A program made the position numbers and the translations under genes. Under the pieces are notes generated by a model. That model did no database searches. It was given only the letters and a program-made list of their open reading frames with translations, and had not been told where the DNA came from. From positions 1-64,000 of the forward strand of contig JAZKYU010000007.1 in assembly GCA_045612305.1 (NCBI GenBank): a stretch of 64,000 nucleotides of DNA. Reading direction: 5' to 3'. The DNA comes from HGM04593 sp045612305. GTDB taxonomy: Bacteria; Bacteroidota; Bacteroidia; Bacteroidales; Bacteroidaceae. Positions 8,741 to 17,304 of this stretch are shown in pieces (within the stretch, counting starts at the first letter, position 1; each line of letters begins with the position of its first letter).

Positions 8741-11734
8741 TTATTCGGCGGTTATTTTGTTAAGTCTTTCTGCTATCATATCCTTTATGTCGTCGTCTTC
8801 GTTGTAGTTGCTTTGTAGCGACAAAAGATATTGTTTAGCCTCTGCTGTGCGCTCCTGTGCAGTGTAGAGGTCGGCAAGCAGGATGAAGCTGCGGGCCAGC
8901 CAGTATGTGTGGGGGGTGCTTGTCTCCATATAGTTGAAAATCTCCTTTTCGCACTCGGTGTATCTCTTTTGGTCGAAAAAGAGCTGTGCAAGCATATACT
9001 TGCCCTCGGCACCATAGACGCTGCGTGTGTCGCTAGCGAGCTCGGCTAGTAGTATTTCGGCAGTTTTCTCTTCGCTGGTGGCAAGCAAGGCTTTGGCGCA
9101 GCGGTATTTAGTCTCTCTCAACTGCTCGGGTTGCAAGGAACCCTTTTCCAACAGTATGGCAGCACACGCCTTTACGTTTTCGTAGTCGCCGTTGTTATAG
9201 GCACATCGCATAAGATTCAAGCGGCAAGCCTTAACGCGCTCCTCGTCGTTGCTTTTTGCTATCAGGCTCTCGTATAGCTCTGCGGCCTTGCCCCACTCTC
9301 CCTTGTCGAAGTAAATTTGTGAGGCATATGCCATAGCTTCCTCGCTGTATTTGTTATCGGGGTAGCTGTTTACAACCTCAAAGTGTGCAAGGGCTTTTTC
9401 GTGTTTGTTGTCGTTGTAGTTTATAACGCCCAAATAATAGTGGCTGTCGAGGGTGAAGCTTCCTGTGGGGAACTTCTCCAAGTAGTCGTTGAATTTCTTT
9501 GTTGCAGTCTCCTTGTCGCCCTTGCCGTAAAATTTCTCGGCGGCTATAAAGGTGAGGGTGTCTATCTCGCTGCTCTCTACAGCTTGCATACCCTTTGTAC
9601 TTGCGGCAAATTTTGCAAATTCCTCGACCTCGCCTTGCTCCACATAGAGGTTTTTGAGGTCTTGTGCTGCTATTTGAGCCTCCTCGCTTTGGGGGTAAAG
9701 GGCGATGATGTTCTTGTATGTCTCTATGGCCTTTGCGTGGTTGCCGTCGCTGTTGTAAAGCATAGCTTTCTCGGCTGTAGCGCGGCGTGCAAGGTTGCTT
9801 TGCGGGTATTTTTTAGATAGCTCGTCAAAGGCGGCTATTGCCTTGTTATTATCGTTTGTCTCTATATAGGCGCGACCAAGCTCGTAATATCCCTGACGGG
9901 TGTAGTCGCTTGTGGGGTATTGCTCTATGAGCTGCTCCAAGGTTTTTATCTTGCCCTTGTAATCTTTTCTCAAGCCTTGCGAAATTGCGCTGCGGTAGAG
10001 TGAGTAGTCGCCGTGAGCGCGGTCGGTGGTTGCGGCTTTAGAGTAGTACTCGTCGGCAGCCTTGTAGTTGCGGTTGTAGAAGAGACAGTCGCCTATACGG
10101 TTGTAGGCGTCGGCACAAAGCTCTTTTTCCTCGGGCGCAAGGGTGGTGAAACGCTCAAAGTGTGTTTTTGCTTCGCTGAACTTCTCTTGCTGGAAGTATG
10201 TGTACGCAAGGCCGTAGAGGGCTTTGTCGTAATTGCTACCCCCTGCCGAAAGTACGTTCTTGTAATATTTTACAGCTGTGGCGTATTCTCCCTTGTTGTA
10301 GTGCGCCTCGCCCAACCAATAAAGAGCGTCGCAGTGTGTAGCCTTGTTATATTTAGAAAGCGTGTTCGACTGGTTAAAGTAGTCGATAGCCTTGTTCATA
10401 TTACCGTTTATGTACTCCTGAACACCAAGACGGTAGAGTACCTTTTGCTTTGCCTCGAGGATGAGGGGCGACGGGGTTGTTATCTTGTTTATAGATTGCA
10501 GGGCAACATCGTAGTTACGTGTGTTCATATAAACCTCTACCAGGTACTTGTTTACTTGGTCGCAGTGTTGCGAGTTGGGGTACTCGTTCAAAAACTGCTC
10601 AAAAATCTTTACGCTCTCGGCGAAGGGTGAGTAACGTGTTTGGTGCAGGCAGAGGGCATAGTTGTAGAGAGCCTCCTCGCGCACCTTGTCGTTGTGCTGC
10701 ATATTTGCAGCCTGCTCAAAGGCTATGCGCGCTGCGTTTGCGTCGTTCTCATCGAGATTTATGATACCTAAGTGTAGCAGGGCATTCTGTGCTATAGCGT
10801 CGTCGCCGTTGCAGCAAGCGAGGAAATGCTCTTTGGCGCGTGAGGGTTGCTTTGTTACAAAGTAGCTCAACGCAAGCTGGTAAACAGCTATGCGCTGTTG
10901 CTTGTCGGCAGGCGTGCCGTCGATGTACTTTTCGAGAGCCTCTATGGCTGCATCGTACTCGCCCTGGCCAAAGTGTGCTGCACCCAAAATGTGCTGCATT
11001 GCAACACCTTGAGGCTTGCTTGCGTGGTCGGCTATGAAGGGCTCGGCAACGCTTTTCGCTTGCTCGAACTTTCCTTCCTTTACATAGATGGCCGCAATGT
11101 AATAGGGAGTGTCCAAGTAGTATTTATCGCTAAACTCCACCTGCTTGAAGTTGGAGTAAGCCTGCTCGAGTTCGTTGGAGTGGTATTGTATAACCGCGAG
11201 GTGAAAAAGCGCATCCTCGGAGTGCTTTTTGCCTGTTAAACCGAGGTTTGTGAGCAGGGCGCGAGCTTCTCCCTCCTGGCCACACTCTTGCAGGGTAAGT
11301 GCATAGTGCAGCTCGGCACGCTCGCGATCTTGGGGCTCAAGGCGTGTGAAGTCGCTCTTTTTAAACCACTCGCCGGCAAGCGCGAAGTTGTGGCTGTAGT
11401 AATAAGATTCTCCTATGAGCGCCGCAATAATATCGCGGTGGCTTGTTTCGGGGTAGTCGGCGAGGTACTGCAACAGCAACGCGCGCCCCTCCAGGTGGTT
11501 TGTACCGTAGGTGGCTTTTGCTTGCAAAAGTTCAAGCTCCTGCTTGTCGGTTGTGTTGAGGCTCTGCTTCTCAATCTTGTTCAAGATGTTTAGAGCTGCT
11601 GTGTACTCTCCGTCGGTGTAGAGGCGGCGTCCCTCCTGCATAAACCATCTGTTGCCGTCGGCCGAAAATTCTGTTTGCGCCCACACTGTGCTTGTAACTG
11701 CTAGCGATAGCAGTAGAAAATAGAGTTTTTTCAT
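8741..11734 (-). CDS. large secreted tetratricopeptide-repeat protein
   Basis: The 997-residue protein begins with a signal peptide (MKKLYFLLLSLAV, cut near VWAQT). The rest is helical repeats of about 34-36 residues with the TPR pattern (for example ALYGLAYTYFQQEKFSEAKTHF and AYNRIGDCLFYNRNYKAADEYY), some twenty or more units. No catalytic domain is visible. It is probably a periplasmic or outer-membrane-associated scaffold. It starts 6 bp after the NUDIX stop and is followed by the barrel gene, so a TPR-plus-barrel envelope unit is plausible. Similar pairs occur in Bacteroidales and are generally uncharacterised. The function is unknown. Confidence 0.85.
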   Translation of the reverse strand: MKKLYFLLLSLAVTSTVWAQTEFSADGNRWFMQEGRRLYTDGEYTAALNILNKIEKQSLNTTDKQELELLQAKATYGTNHLEGRALLLQYLADYPETSHRDIIAALIGESYYYSHNFALAGEWFKKSDFTRLEPQDRERAELHYALTLQECGQEGEARALLTNLGLTGKKHSEDALFHLAVIQYHSNELEQAYSNFKQVEFSDKYYLDTPYYIAAIYVKEGKFEQAKSVAEPFIADHASKPQGVAMQHILGAAHFGQGEYDAAIEALEKYIDGTPADKQQRIAVYQLALSYFVTKQPSRAKEHFLACCNGDDAIAQNALLHLGIINLDENDANAARIAFEQAANMQHNDKVREEALYNYALCLHQTRYSPFAESVKIFEQFLNEYPNSQHCDQVNKYLVEVYMNTRNYDVALQSINKITTPSPLILEAKQKVLYRLGVQEYINGNMNKAIDYFNQSNTLSKYNKATHCDALYWLGEAHYNKGEYATAVKYYKNVLSAGGSNYDKALYGLAYTYFQQEKFSEAKTHFERFTTLAPEEKELCADAYNRIGDCLFYNRNYKAADEYYSKAATTDRAHGDYSLYRSAISQGLRKDYKGKIKTLEQLIEQYPTSDYTRQGYYELGRAYIETNDNNKAIAAFDELSKKYPQSNLARRATAEKAMLYNSDGNHAKAIETYKNIIALYPQSEEAQIAAQDLKNLYVEQGEVEEFAKFAASTKGMQAVESSEIDTLTFIAAEKFYGKGDKETATKKFNDYLEKFPTGSFTLDSHYYLGVINYNDNKHEKALAHFEVVNSYPDNKYSEEAMAYASQIYFDKGEWGKAAELYESLIAKSNDEERVKACRLNLMRCAYNNGDYENVKACAAILLEKGSLQPEQLRETKYRCAKALLATSEEKTAEILLAELASDTRSVYGAEGKYMLAQLFFDQKRYTECEKEIFNYMETSTPHTYWLARSFILLADLYTAQERTAEAKQYLLSLQSNYNEDDDIKDMIAERLNKITAE

Positions 11735-11740
11735 ATTGTC

Positions 11741-12280
11741 TTATCTCGAAAAAAGCTGTTTGTATTCTGTTTTTAATAAATCAATCCCCTTGCCTATGGA
11801 CTGCAGCCCAAAATCTTTGCTATCAACCTCGTCGATGCTCTTCCAGCACAACTCGTCTACATCGTCGTCGGCGTGGGGCGTGCCCTCCTCAACTTCGCAC
11901 AAGAAGAAGAGGTCGAGCGTGTGTTCCTCGAAACCCGAGTAGATGTATTTGTTGGGCAAGGAGAAAAGGTAGCGTGTCTCCTTTACCTTCAAACCGATCT
12001 CCTCGGCAACCTCGCGTGCAACGCCCTCCTCGGCTGTCTCGAAACTGTCGATGAAACCACCCGGCAGGTCGAGCGTGCCTTTTGCAGGCTCTTTTGCACG
12101 GCGTGTAACAAGAATTTCTCCTTTCTTGTTCACAATTATGGCCACCGTGGCCGCTATGGCGTTGAAGTATAGAACAAAACCGCAGTCGGCACAACGTTTC
12201 GATTTAAAATCGTTTATGCCGAAGCTCTTGCTGCCGCAACGGGGGCAGAAGCCGAAAATTTCTAAAGGGTGGTTTTGCAT
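11741..12280 (-). CDS. NUDIX hydrolase with N-terminal zinc ribbon
   Basis: The 179-residue protein has four cysteines in two pairs (C12/C15 and C30/C33), forming a zinc ribbon like that of NudC-type NADH pyrophosphatases. The Nudix box follows from G74 to L97, including the REVAEEIGL core. It therefore hydrolyses a nucleoside diphosphate linked to another group; the substrate is not predictable, although NAD(H) or a nucleotide sugar are possible. The full NudC N-terminal domain is absent, and the length matches zinc-ribbon/Nudix proteins. It heads the NUDIX-TPR-barrel operon. A minus-strand -7 element TATCTTCG lies at 12299-12306. Confidence 0.85.
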   Translation of the reverse strand: MQNHPLEIFGFCPRCGSKSFGINDFKSKRCADCGFVLYFNAIAATVAIIVNKKGEILVTRRAKEPAKGTLDLPGGFIDSFETAEEGVAREVAEEIGLKVKETRYLFSLPNKYIYSGFEEHTLDLFFLCEVEEGTPHADDDVDELCWKSIDEVDSKDFGLQSIGKGIDLLKTEYKQLFSR

Positions 12281-12369
12281 CTGCTGTAAATGTTTTCGCG
12301 AAGATACTGCTTTTTTGCGACGCTTGCCCCCTCTTTAAGATTATTTTACTAAATATTTAATGCGTATAG

Positions 12370-12402
12370 ACGGCTTTACACGACTTTATGAGCCGTTTTT
12401 TT
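12370..12402 (+). terminator. orphan terminator-like hairpin upstream of gpmI
   Basis: ACGGCT (12370-12375) pairs with AGCCGT (12391-12396) and is followed by a run of T. On the plus strand this looks like an intrinsic terminator, yet no plus-strand gene precedes it: NUDIX points away and gpmI begins 130 bp downstream. It could end a short transcript or attenuate one. No T-run follows on the minus strand. Confidence 0.45.
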
Positions 12403-12444
12403 ATTTTTATTTCATTTGATGGTCGAAAAAAGGAATAAAAATTG

Positions 12445-12452
12445 TATTTTTG
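12445..12452 (+). promoter_or_regulatory. -7 box for gpmI
   Basis: TATTTTTG matches the Bacteroidota -7 consensus TAnnTTTG. The nearest upstream TTTG (12415-12418) is 26 bp away, longer than the usual 19-21, so the -33 element is uncertain. The leader to gpmI would be about 75 nt. Confidence 0.5.
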
Positions 12453-12533
12453 CAGGCGTTAACGGCAGGGTGAGCTGTGCTTCCCTCGCTTGAACACAGA
12501 GAACGAATAAAAAACAAAAAAAACTAAAATATT

Positions 12534-14033
12534 ATGGCAAACAAAGCATTATTGGTAATTCTTGATGGTTGGGGAGTAGGTAACCACGGTAAAGGTGACG
12601 TAATCTTCAACACCCCCACACCTTACTGGGATCACTTGGTATCGGTTTATCCTAACTCACAGCTCCAGGCAAGCGGCGAGAACGTAGGTCTCCCCGCAGG
12701 GCAGATGGGTAACAGCGAGGTAGGTCACCTCAATATCGGTGGTGGTCGCGTTGTGTATCAGGATCTTCTCAAAATAAACCGCGCTATCGCCGACGGCTCT
12801 ATCGCACAAAACCCCGAACTTGTTTCGGCTGTTGAGTATGCAAAAAAGAACGGCAAGAAACTTCACTTTATGGGCCTCACCTCAAACGGTGGTGTTCACA
12901 GCTCTTTGGAGCACCTCGAGGCTATGTATAAGTTTGCTGCAGAGCAGGGCGTGGAGAACGCTTATGTTCACTGCTTTATGGACGGTCGCGACACCGACCC
13001 CAAGAGCGGCGCAGGCTTCATTGCCGACCTTACAGCTAAAAACCTCAAGCTCGCAACTATCATCGGTCGCTACTATGCTATGGACCGTGACAAACGTTGG
13101 GAGCGTGTTAAAATAGCATACGACCTCATCGTTAACGGCGAGGGTAAAGCAGCAACCTATATGGTTAAGGCTGTTGAGGAGTCTTACGCCGAGGGTGTTA
13201 CCGACGAGTTTATCAAGCCCATCGTTAACAGCGCGTTCGATGCTCGCATAGCCGAGGGCGATGCTGTAATCTTCTTCAACTACCGCAACGACCGTGCAAA
13301 AGAGCTCACCGTTGTGCTCACACAAGAGGATATGCCTGCCGAGGGTATGCACACTATCCCCGGTTTGCAATACTATTGTATGACACCCTACGACGCAAAG
13401 TTCACAGGCGTGCACATTCTCTTCGACAAGGAGAACGTAGAAAACACACTTGGCGAGTACATCGCAAAGCAGGGTATGAAACAGCTTCACATCGCCGAGA
13501 CCGAGAAGTATGCTCACGTAACATTCTTCTTCAACGGTGGTCGCGAAACTCCCTACGATGGCGAGGAACGCATCCTTGTTCCCTCTCCCAAGGTGGCAAC
13601 ATACGACTTGCAGCCCGAGATGAGCGCTTACGAGGTGAAAGACAAGCTCGTAAACGAGATAAACAGCGAGAAGTTCGACTTTATTGTTGTTAACTTCGCA
13701 AACGGCGATATGGTGGGCCACACAGGTGTGTACAGCGCTATAGAGAAAGCCGTGCTTGCTGTTGATGCTTGCTTGAAAGATGTTATAGAGGCTGCTCGTG
13801 CCCACGGCTACGAGTCTATAATCATCGCCGACCACGGTAACGCCGATAACGCGGTGAATGCCGACGGCTCTCCCAACACAGCTCACTCGCTCAACCCCGT
13901 TCCCTGTGTTTACGTTACAAACAAAGAGAACGCAACAATTAAAGACGGTATCTTGGCCGACGTAGCTCCCACAATCCTCAAGATTATGGGCTTGGAGGCA
14001 CCTGCCGAGATGAGCGGCGAGGCTTTGATTTAA
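12534..14033 (+). CDS. gpmI: 2,3-bisphosphoglycerate-independent phosphoglycerate mutase
   Basis: The 499-residue cofactor-independent mutase interconverts 3- and 2-phosphoglycerate in glycolysis and gluconeogenesis. The metal-binding aspartate is in VILDGWG (D11), and the phosphoserine nucleophile is S61 in GQMGNSEVGH. The alkaline-phosphatase-fold metal sites recur near the C-terminus (NFANGDMVGHTG and IIADHGNADNA). Length and motifs are complete. The gene has its own promoter region and is followed by a strong terminator at 14051. It is cytoplasmic. Codon use is the strongly biased type of a highly expressed gene. Confidence 0.97.
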   Translation: MANKALLVILDGWGVGNHGKGDVIFNTPTPYWDHLVSVYPNSQLQASGENVGLPAGQMGNSEVGHLNIGGGRVVYQDLLKINRAIADGSIAQNPELVSAVEYAKKNGKKLHFMGLTSNGGVHSSLEHLEAMYKFAAEQGVENAYVHCFMDGRDTDPKSGAGFIADLTAKNLKLATIIGRYYAMDRDKRWERVKIAYDLIVNGEGKAATYMVKAVEESYAEGVTDEFIKPIVNSAFDARIAEGDAVIFFNYRNDRAKELTVVLTQEDMPAEGMHTIPGLQYYCMTPYDAKFTGVHILFDKENVENTLGEYIAKQGMKQLHIAETEKYAHVTFFFNGGRETPYDGEERILVPSPKVATYDLQPEMSAYEVKDKLVNEINSEKFDFIVVNFANGDMVGHTGVYSAIEKAVLAVDACLKDVIEAARAHGYESIIIADHGNADNAVNADGSPNTAHSLNPVPCVYVTNKENATIKDGILADVAPTILKIMGLEAPAEMSGEALI

Positions 14034-14050
14034 TAATCTTGCAACATAGA

Positions 14051-14090
14051 GCGGCTGTGCGGGTTACTGCACAGCCGCTTTTAGCTTTTT
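14051..14090 (+). terminator. intrinsic terminator of gpmI
   Basis: GCGGCTGTGC (14051-14060) pairs with GCACAGCCGC (14069-14078), a 10-bp perfect stem with an 8-nt loop, followed by TTTTAGCTTTT. It lies 18 bp after the gpmI stop. Confidence 0.85.
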
Positions 14091-14110
14091 AAATACACAA
14101 AAACAAAATT

Positions 14111-14692
14111 ATGGTACAGATAGGTGATGCAATAGTTTCGTTCGACCTTTTTCAAGAATACTTCTGTTGTAACTTTTCGCACTGCAAGGGTATTTGCTGT
14201 GTCGAGGGTGATGCGGGAGCCCCCGTGCTCATAGACGAGGTGGAGAAACTTGAGGAGGCGTTGGAGGTTGTAGCTCACGAGATGTCGCCCGAGGCGCGCG
14301 CGGTGGTCAATGAGCAAGGTGTTGTATATACCGACCGCGATGGCGACCTGGTAACCTCTATAGTGAACGATAAAGATTGTGTCTTTGCTTCGCGCGATGA
14401 AAACGGTGGCTGCATCTGCCTCATAGAGAAGGCCTACAACGAAGGACGCACCGCGTGGCGCAAGCCTGCGTCGTGCTACCTCTACCCCGTGCGTTTGCGC
14501 AAGGTGGGTGAGCTTACGGCTGTAAACTTCCACAAATGGGATGTGTGCAGCAGTGCTTTTATAAAAGGGCGTCGTAAAGGTATCCGTGCCTACGAATTTT
14601 TGAAAGCACCGCTCATTGAACGCTTCGGCGAGGAGTGGTACAAAGAGCTACTCATTGTTGCCGAGGAGCTAAAAAAGCAAAATATGCTATAG
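14111..14692 (+). CDS. DUF3109 family cysteine-rich protein
   Basis: The 193-residue protein has the DUF3109 layout. An N-terminal CNFSHCKGICC cluster (residues about 20-30) is followed by spaced cysteines in NDKDCVF, GCICLIE, SCYLYP and WDVCSSAF, with histidines nearby. It resembles the CxxCxxCC-type proteins, which suggests iron-sulfur or zinc binding, but the function is not known. There is no signal peptide. It stands 78 bp after gpmI beyond a terminator and appears to be a separate small unit. The stop is followed by the AT-rich promoter region of the next gene. Confidence 0.8.
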   Translation: MVQIGDAIVSFDLFQEYFCCNFSHCKGICCVEGDAGAPVLIDEVEKLEEALEVVAHEMSPEARAVVNEQGVVYTDRDGDLVTSIVNDKDCVFASRDENGGCICLIEKAYNEGRTAWRKPASCYLYPVRLRKVGELTAVNFHKWDVCSSAFIKGRRKGIRAYEFLKAPLIERFGEEWYKELLIVAEELKKQNML

Positions 14693-14763
14693 CTCTTTTG
14701 TTAAGTTTTGCGGTGGTTGGCAAGCAAACAAAGCAAGGATGTGCAAAATAATGTAAAAAAAGC

Positions 14764-14794
14764 TTTGCTATTGTGTTGAAAAAGATTACTTTCG
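14764..14794 (+). promoter_or_regulatory. promoter of the secreted two-domain protein
   Basis: TTTG (14764-14767), a 19-bp spacer, then TACTTTCG (14787-14794) fits the Bacteroidota primary sigma factor consensus. The CDS starts 72 bp downstream. Confidence 0.65.
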
Positions 14795-14865
14795 CAAAAT
14801 ATTGTGCAGGGCGAGAGCTTCTGCACACTTTTTTAACGACTAATGTTAAACGATAATAAATTACT

Positions 14866-16608
14866 ATGAAAAAATTTTTACTTTCAATTTTTTTCTGCCT
14901 GATGGCTGTGTTCGCCGTGCAGGCGCAGGAGACAGTAAAGTTGTCTTGTGGCACAGGAATAACCTCTACGAGTGGTAACTATGTCAATGGTAAGATAAAA
15001 ATGTCGACAGAGAAAGGCTCTGCATCTAATGCTCCAGCTTATAATGCAAATTCAACAGAACTTCGTTTTTATTATCATAGTTCTGGTAATGGCGGTTCTG
15101 CAACTTTAACAACAGATGGTAGTATTGAAATAACTTCTATTGTATTAACAGCAAGCAGTACTTCTTATACTCCCAATGTGAAATATAATGTTGATGGTGG
15201 TACTGATGTTTCAGGAACTTGGAGTGGTACAACTATGACAATTTCGAATATTTCTGCAAAAGAAACGTTTAAATTTAGAAATGCAAATACTACTAATAAG
15301 CAGTTGCGCATTAAATCAATAACTATTACTTACGCGGCATCGGGCGAAGGTGGTGAAGAGGTTATAACCCTTGAAAAACCTATAATCTCTCCCGAAAAGA
15401 CAACGTTTAATGATGGTGAGAACATTGAGGTTACTATTACAGCCGAAGAAGGTGCAACAATACACTACACACTCGACGGCAATGACCCCACCAAAGAAAG
15501 TGGTGTTTATTCTGCTCCCATCTCCATTACAGAAACAACAACTGTAAAAGCAATTGCGGTTAAAGAGGGTTGCGAGAATAGTGAAGTGGCCGAAGCTACC
15601 TATACCGCGATTGACCCTAATGCGGCAGCATTTGAGATTATAGCGGAAGAGCAGGGCTATGCAAATGGTGATGCTGTTGAAACGTTGACTTTTGGTGATG
15701 TAACAGCAACCCTGGCCAAGGGTAGCAACAACAATGCTCCTAAATATTATACTACTGGTAAGGCTATTCGTGCTTATGGTGGTAATACTATAACATTTAC
15801 ATGTGCAACAAATGTTCTAATCAATAAGATTGAGTTTACATTTAGCAGTGGTGAAGATTCAAATGAGATAACCGCAGATTGTGGAACATATTCGGACGGT
15901 GTTTGGAACGGTAGCTCTAATAACGTAGTGTTTGCCATTGGTGGCACTTCCGGTCACAGAAGAGTTGCTGCAATAAAAGTTACTTATGCAACTCAACCTC
16001 AACCCTCAGGCCTTGTTGCTACTTTAACAGTGGGTGAGGCTGGCTATGCTACCTTGTATTTAGGTGCAGCTGTTCAAATTCCCGAAGGCGTGAGTGCTTA
16101 TATTGTAACCGGTACAAGCAACGGCTATGCAATGATGACGGAGGTTACAGGTATTATCCCCGCTAATACTGGTCTTATCCTTGAAGCCGAATCAGGCGAA
16201 TATGAATTTGCTTTCTATGACAAAGGAACAGCCGATGTTACCGGCAACTTGCTTACTGGTTCACTCTATCCCATGAATGTCGAAGAAGAGGCATATGTTC
16301 TTGCAGATGGTGAAGATGGTGTCGGCCTCTACAAAGCTGAGATGAACCAAATGGATGGTACTGCATGGTTGAACAACGCAAACAAGGCTTACTTGCCTGT
16401 AAATGCTATTCCTGCTTCGGCTCAAGGTGCTGCAAACTTTAGCTTCAACTTCGACTGGAACGGCACAACTGGCATCGAGAATATCGAAGCTACCGAGGAG
16501 AATGCTGCGTTCAAGGGTATCTACGACCTCACAGGCCGCAAGATTAACAAGATTGCTGTTACAGGTATCTACATAATCGATGGTAAAAAGGTGTTGGTTG
16601 TGAAGTAA
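14866..16608 (+). CDS. secreted surface protein with two related beta domains, a chitobiase-type domain and a C-terminal sorting-like tail
   Basis: The 580-residue protein has a signal peptide (MKKFLLSIFFCLMAVFAVQAQ). Residues about 22-155 and 250-375 look like two copies of one beta domain: both run from a ...A..ELRFY/IRAYGG segment through a GxWxG motif to RIKSITITYA or RVAAIKVTYA. Between them, residues about 165-245 match the chitobiase/beta-hexosaminidase C-terminal domain (ATIHYTLDGNDPT...TVKAIAV). A third region (about 380-520) precedes a tail with the pattern YDLTGRK...GIYIIDGKKVLVVK, typical of Prevotella-like secreted proteins and similar to type IX sorting tails. The first two-thirds use AT-rich codons unlike neighbouring genes. 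The substrate is unknown. Confidence 0.75.
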   Translation: MKKFLLSIFFCLMAVFAVQAQETVKLSCGTGITSTSGNYVNGKIKMSTEKGSASNAPAYNANSTELRFYYHSSGNGGSATLTTDGSIEITSIVLTASSTSYTPNVKYNVDGGTDVSGTWSGTTMTISNISAKETFKFRNANTTNKQLRIKSITITYAASGEGGEEVITLEKPIISPEKTTFNDGENIEVTITAEEGATIHYTLDGNDPTKESGVYSAPISITETTTVKAIAVKEGCENSEVAEATYTAIDPNAAAFEIIAEEQGYANGDAVETLTFGDVTATLAKGSNNNAPKYYTTGKAIRAYGGNTITFTCATNVLINKIEFTFSSGEDSNEITADCGTYSDGVWNGSSNNVVFAIGGTSGHRRVAAIKVTYATQPQPSGLVATLTVGEAGYATLYLGAAVQIPEGVSAYIVTGTSNGYAMMTEVTGIIPANTGLILEAESGEYEFAFYDKGTADVTGNLLTGSLYPMNVEEEAYVLADGEDGVGLYKAEMNQMDGTAWLNNANKAYLPVNAIPASAQGAANFSFNFDWNGTTGIENIEATEENAAFKGIYDLTGRKINKIAVTGIYIIDGKKVLVVK

Positions 16609-16629
16609 GCCACGGAAATACTTTCTCTT

Positions 16630-16667
16630 AAGGCCTGTTCTTGCGTGCAAGAGCGGGCCTTTTTTTG
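16630..16667 (+). terminator. intrinsic terminator after the secreted protein
   Basis: AAGGCC...TCTTGC pairs with GCAAGA...GGCCTT across a short 2-nt loop with one small internal bulge, and a run of seven T follows. It lies about 20 bp after the stop. Confidence 0.8.
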
Positions 16668-17304
16668 TGACAATAAATTCTTTTAACCCCGCTTTTTATG
16701 TTAATTTATAGTAATCTCAAAAACTTTGACACTTGTTTTTCTAAAAGCTTTACGGGATTGCAATAAAAGCATAGCTGTAGTAATTTTAATCTCCTGCAGC
16801 ACCGTTAAAATCACAACGTAGAGCCCTGTTGGTAGCAGGTCATTGTGCGAGGATGTCTGAGTGTAGTGCGATAATATATTTTTTTTAATTATCGCACAAA
16901 ACGAGTTCCGCAGCACCCTGCGGACAACAGAAAGGCTCGTAGTGACAAGCGAGTGACGAACGAGTTATATAGCCCTTGCAGGGCTATTCACGAGCAAGAG
17001 AAACGAGCGACTGATTTTACTCGCGTGCTGCGCCTTTTTGTAACTTTTTGTGCGACAAAAAGTTAATAAGTATTTGCTTAATAGTAAGAACTGTCGCAGA
17101 GTAACACCGAGGTGGTGAGAGAAAGACTCTTCGGCGCCCGGCAATTTTTTCTTGCTTTCAGCGACGAGTAACTAAAGCAAGAGTAATCTCTTATATCCAC
17201 TTTCTGGCATAGGATGCACGTTAAATAAAAACACGATAAGTTGTTTAAATTTGCGAGATTGCAAATAAAAGAGTAAATTTACGCATTAAAAGCAAAAATA
17301 ACAG
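16668..17304. other. non-coding stretch holding repeat copy B and the acetyltransferase promoter
   Basis: There is no credible gene in these 637 bp. It holds repeat copy B (16779-17070). Downstream is a further inverted pair, CTTGCTTT (17151-17158) with AAAGCAAG (17174-17181), that has no obvious partner in copy A. The motif AAGTTGTTTAAATTT (17238-17252) and a -7-like TAAATTTG (17246-17253) lie 52 bp before the next gene. Confidence 0.6.
16779..17070 (+). repeat. dispersed structured repeat, copy B
   Basis: The sequence is homologous to 181-465. Helix A pairs TGTTG and GCAGG (within 16827-16839) with CCTGC and CAACA (16917-16929) around a 3-by-3 internal loop. Helix B is a perfect 10-bp hairpin, GTGCGATAAT (16866-16875) with ATTATCGCAC (16888-16897). 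Helix C is ATAGCCCT (16969-16976) with AGGGCTAT (16980-16987). Helix D is an 11-bp hairpin at 17041-17051 and 17055-17065 with a GCG loop. GCAGCAC (16910-16916) has an inverted partner GTGCTGC at 17025-17031. Spacing between helices is nearly the same as in copy A, while arm sequences differ but keep pairing. Confidence 0.8.

Noticed and set aside
12882..13886. 334-codon minus-strand frame opposite gpmI
   Set aside because: Antisense to a strongly biased housekeeping gene; no independent signal.
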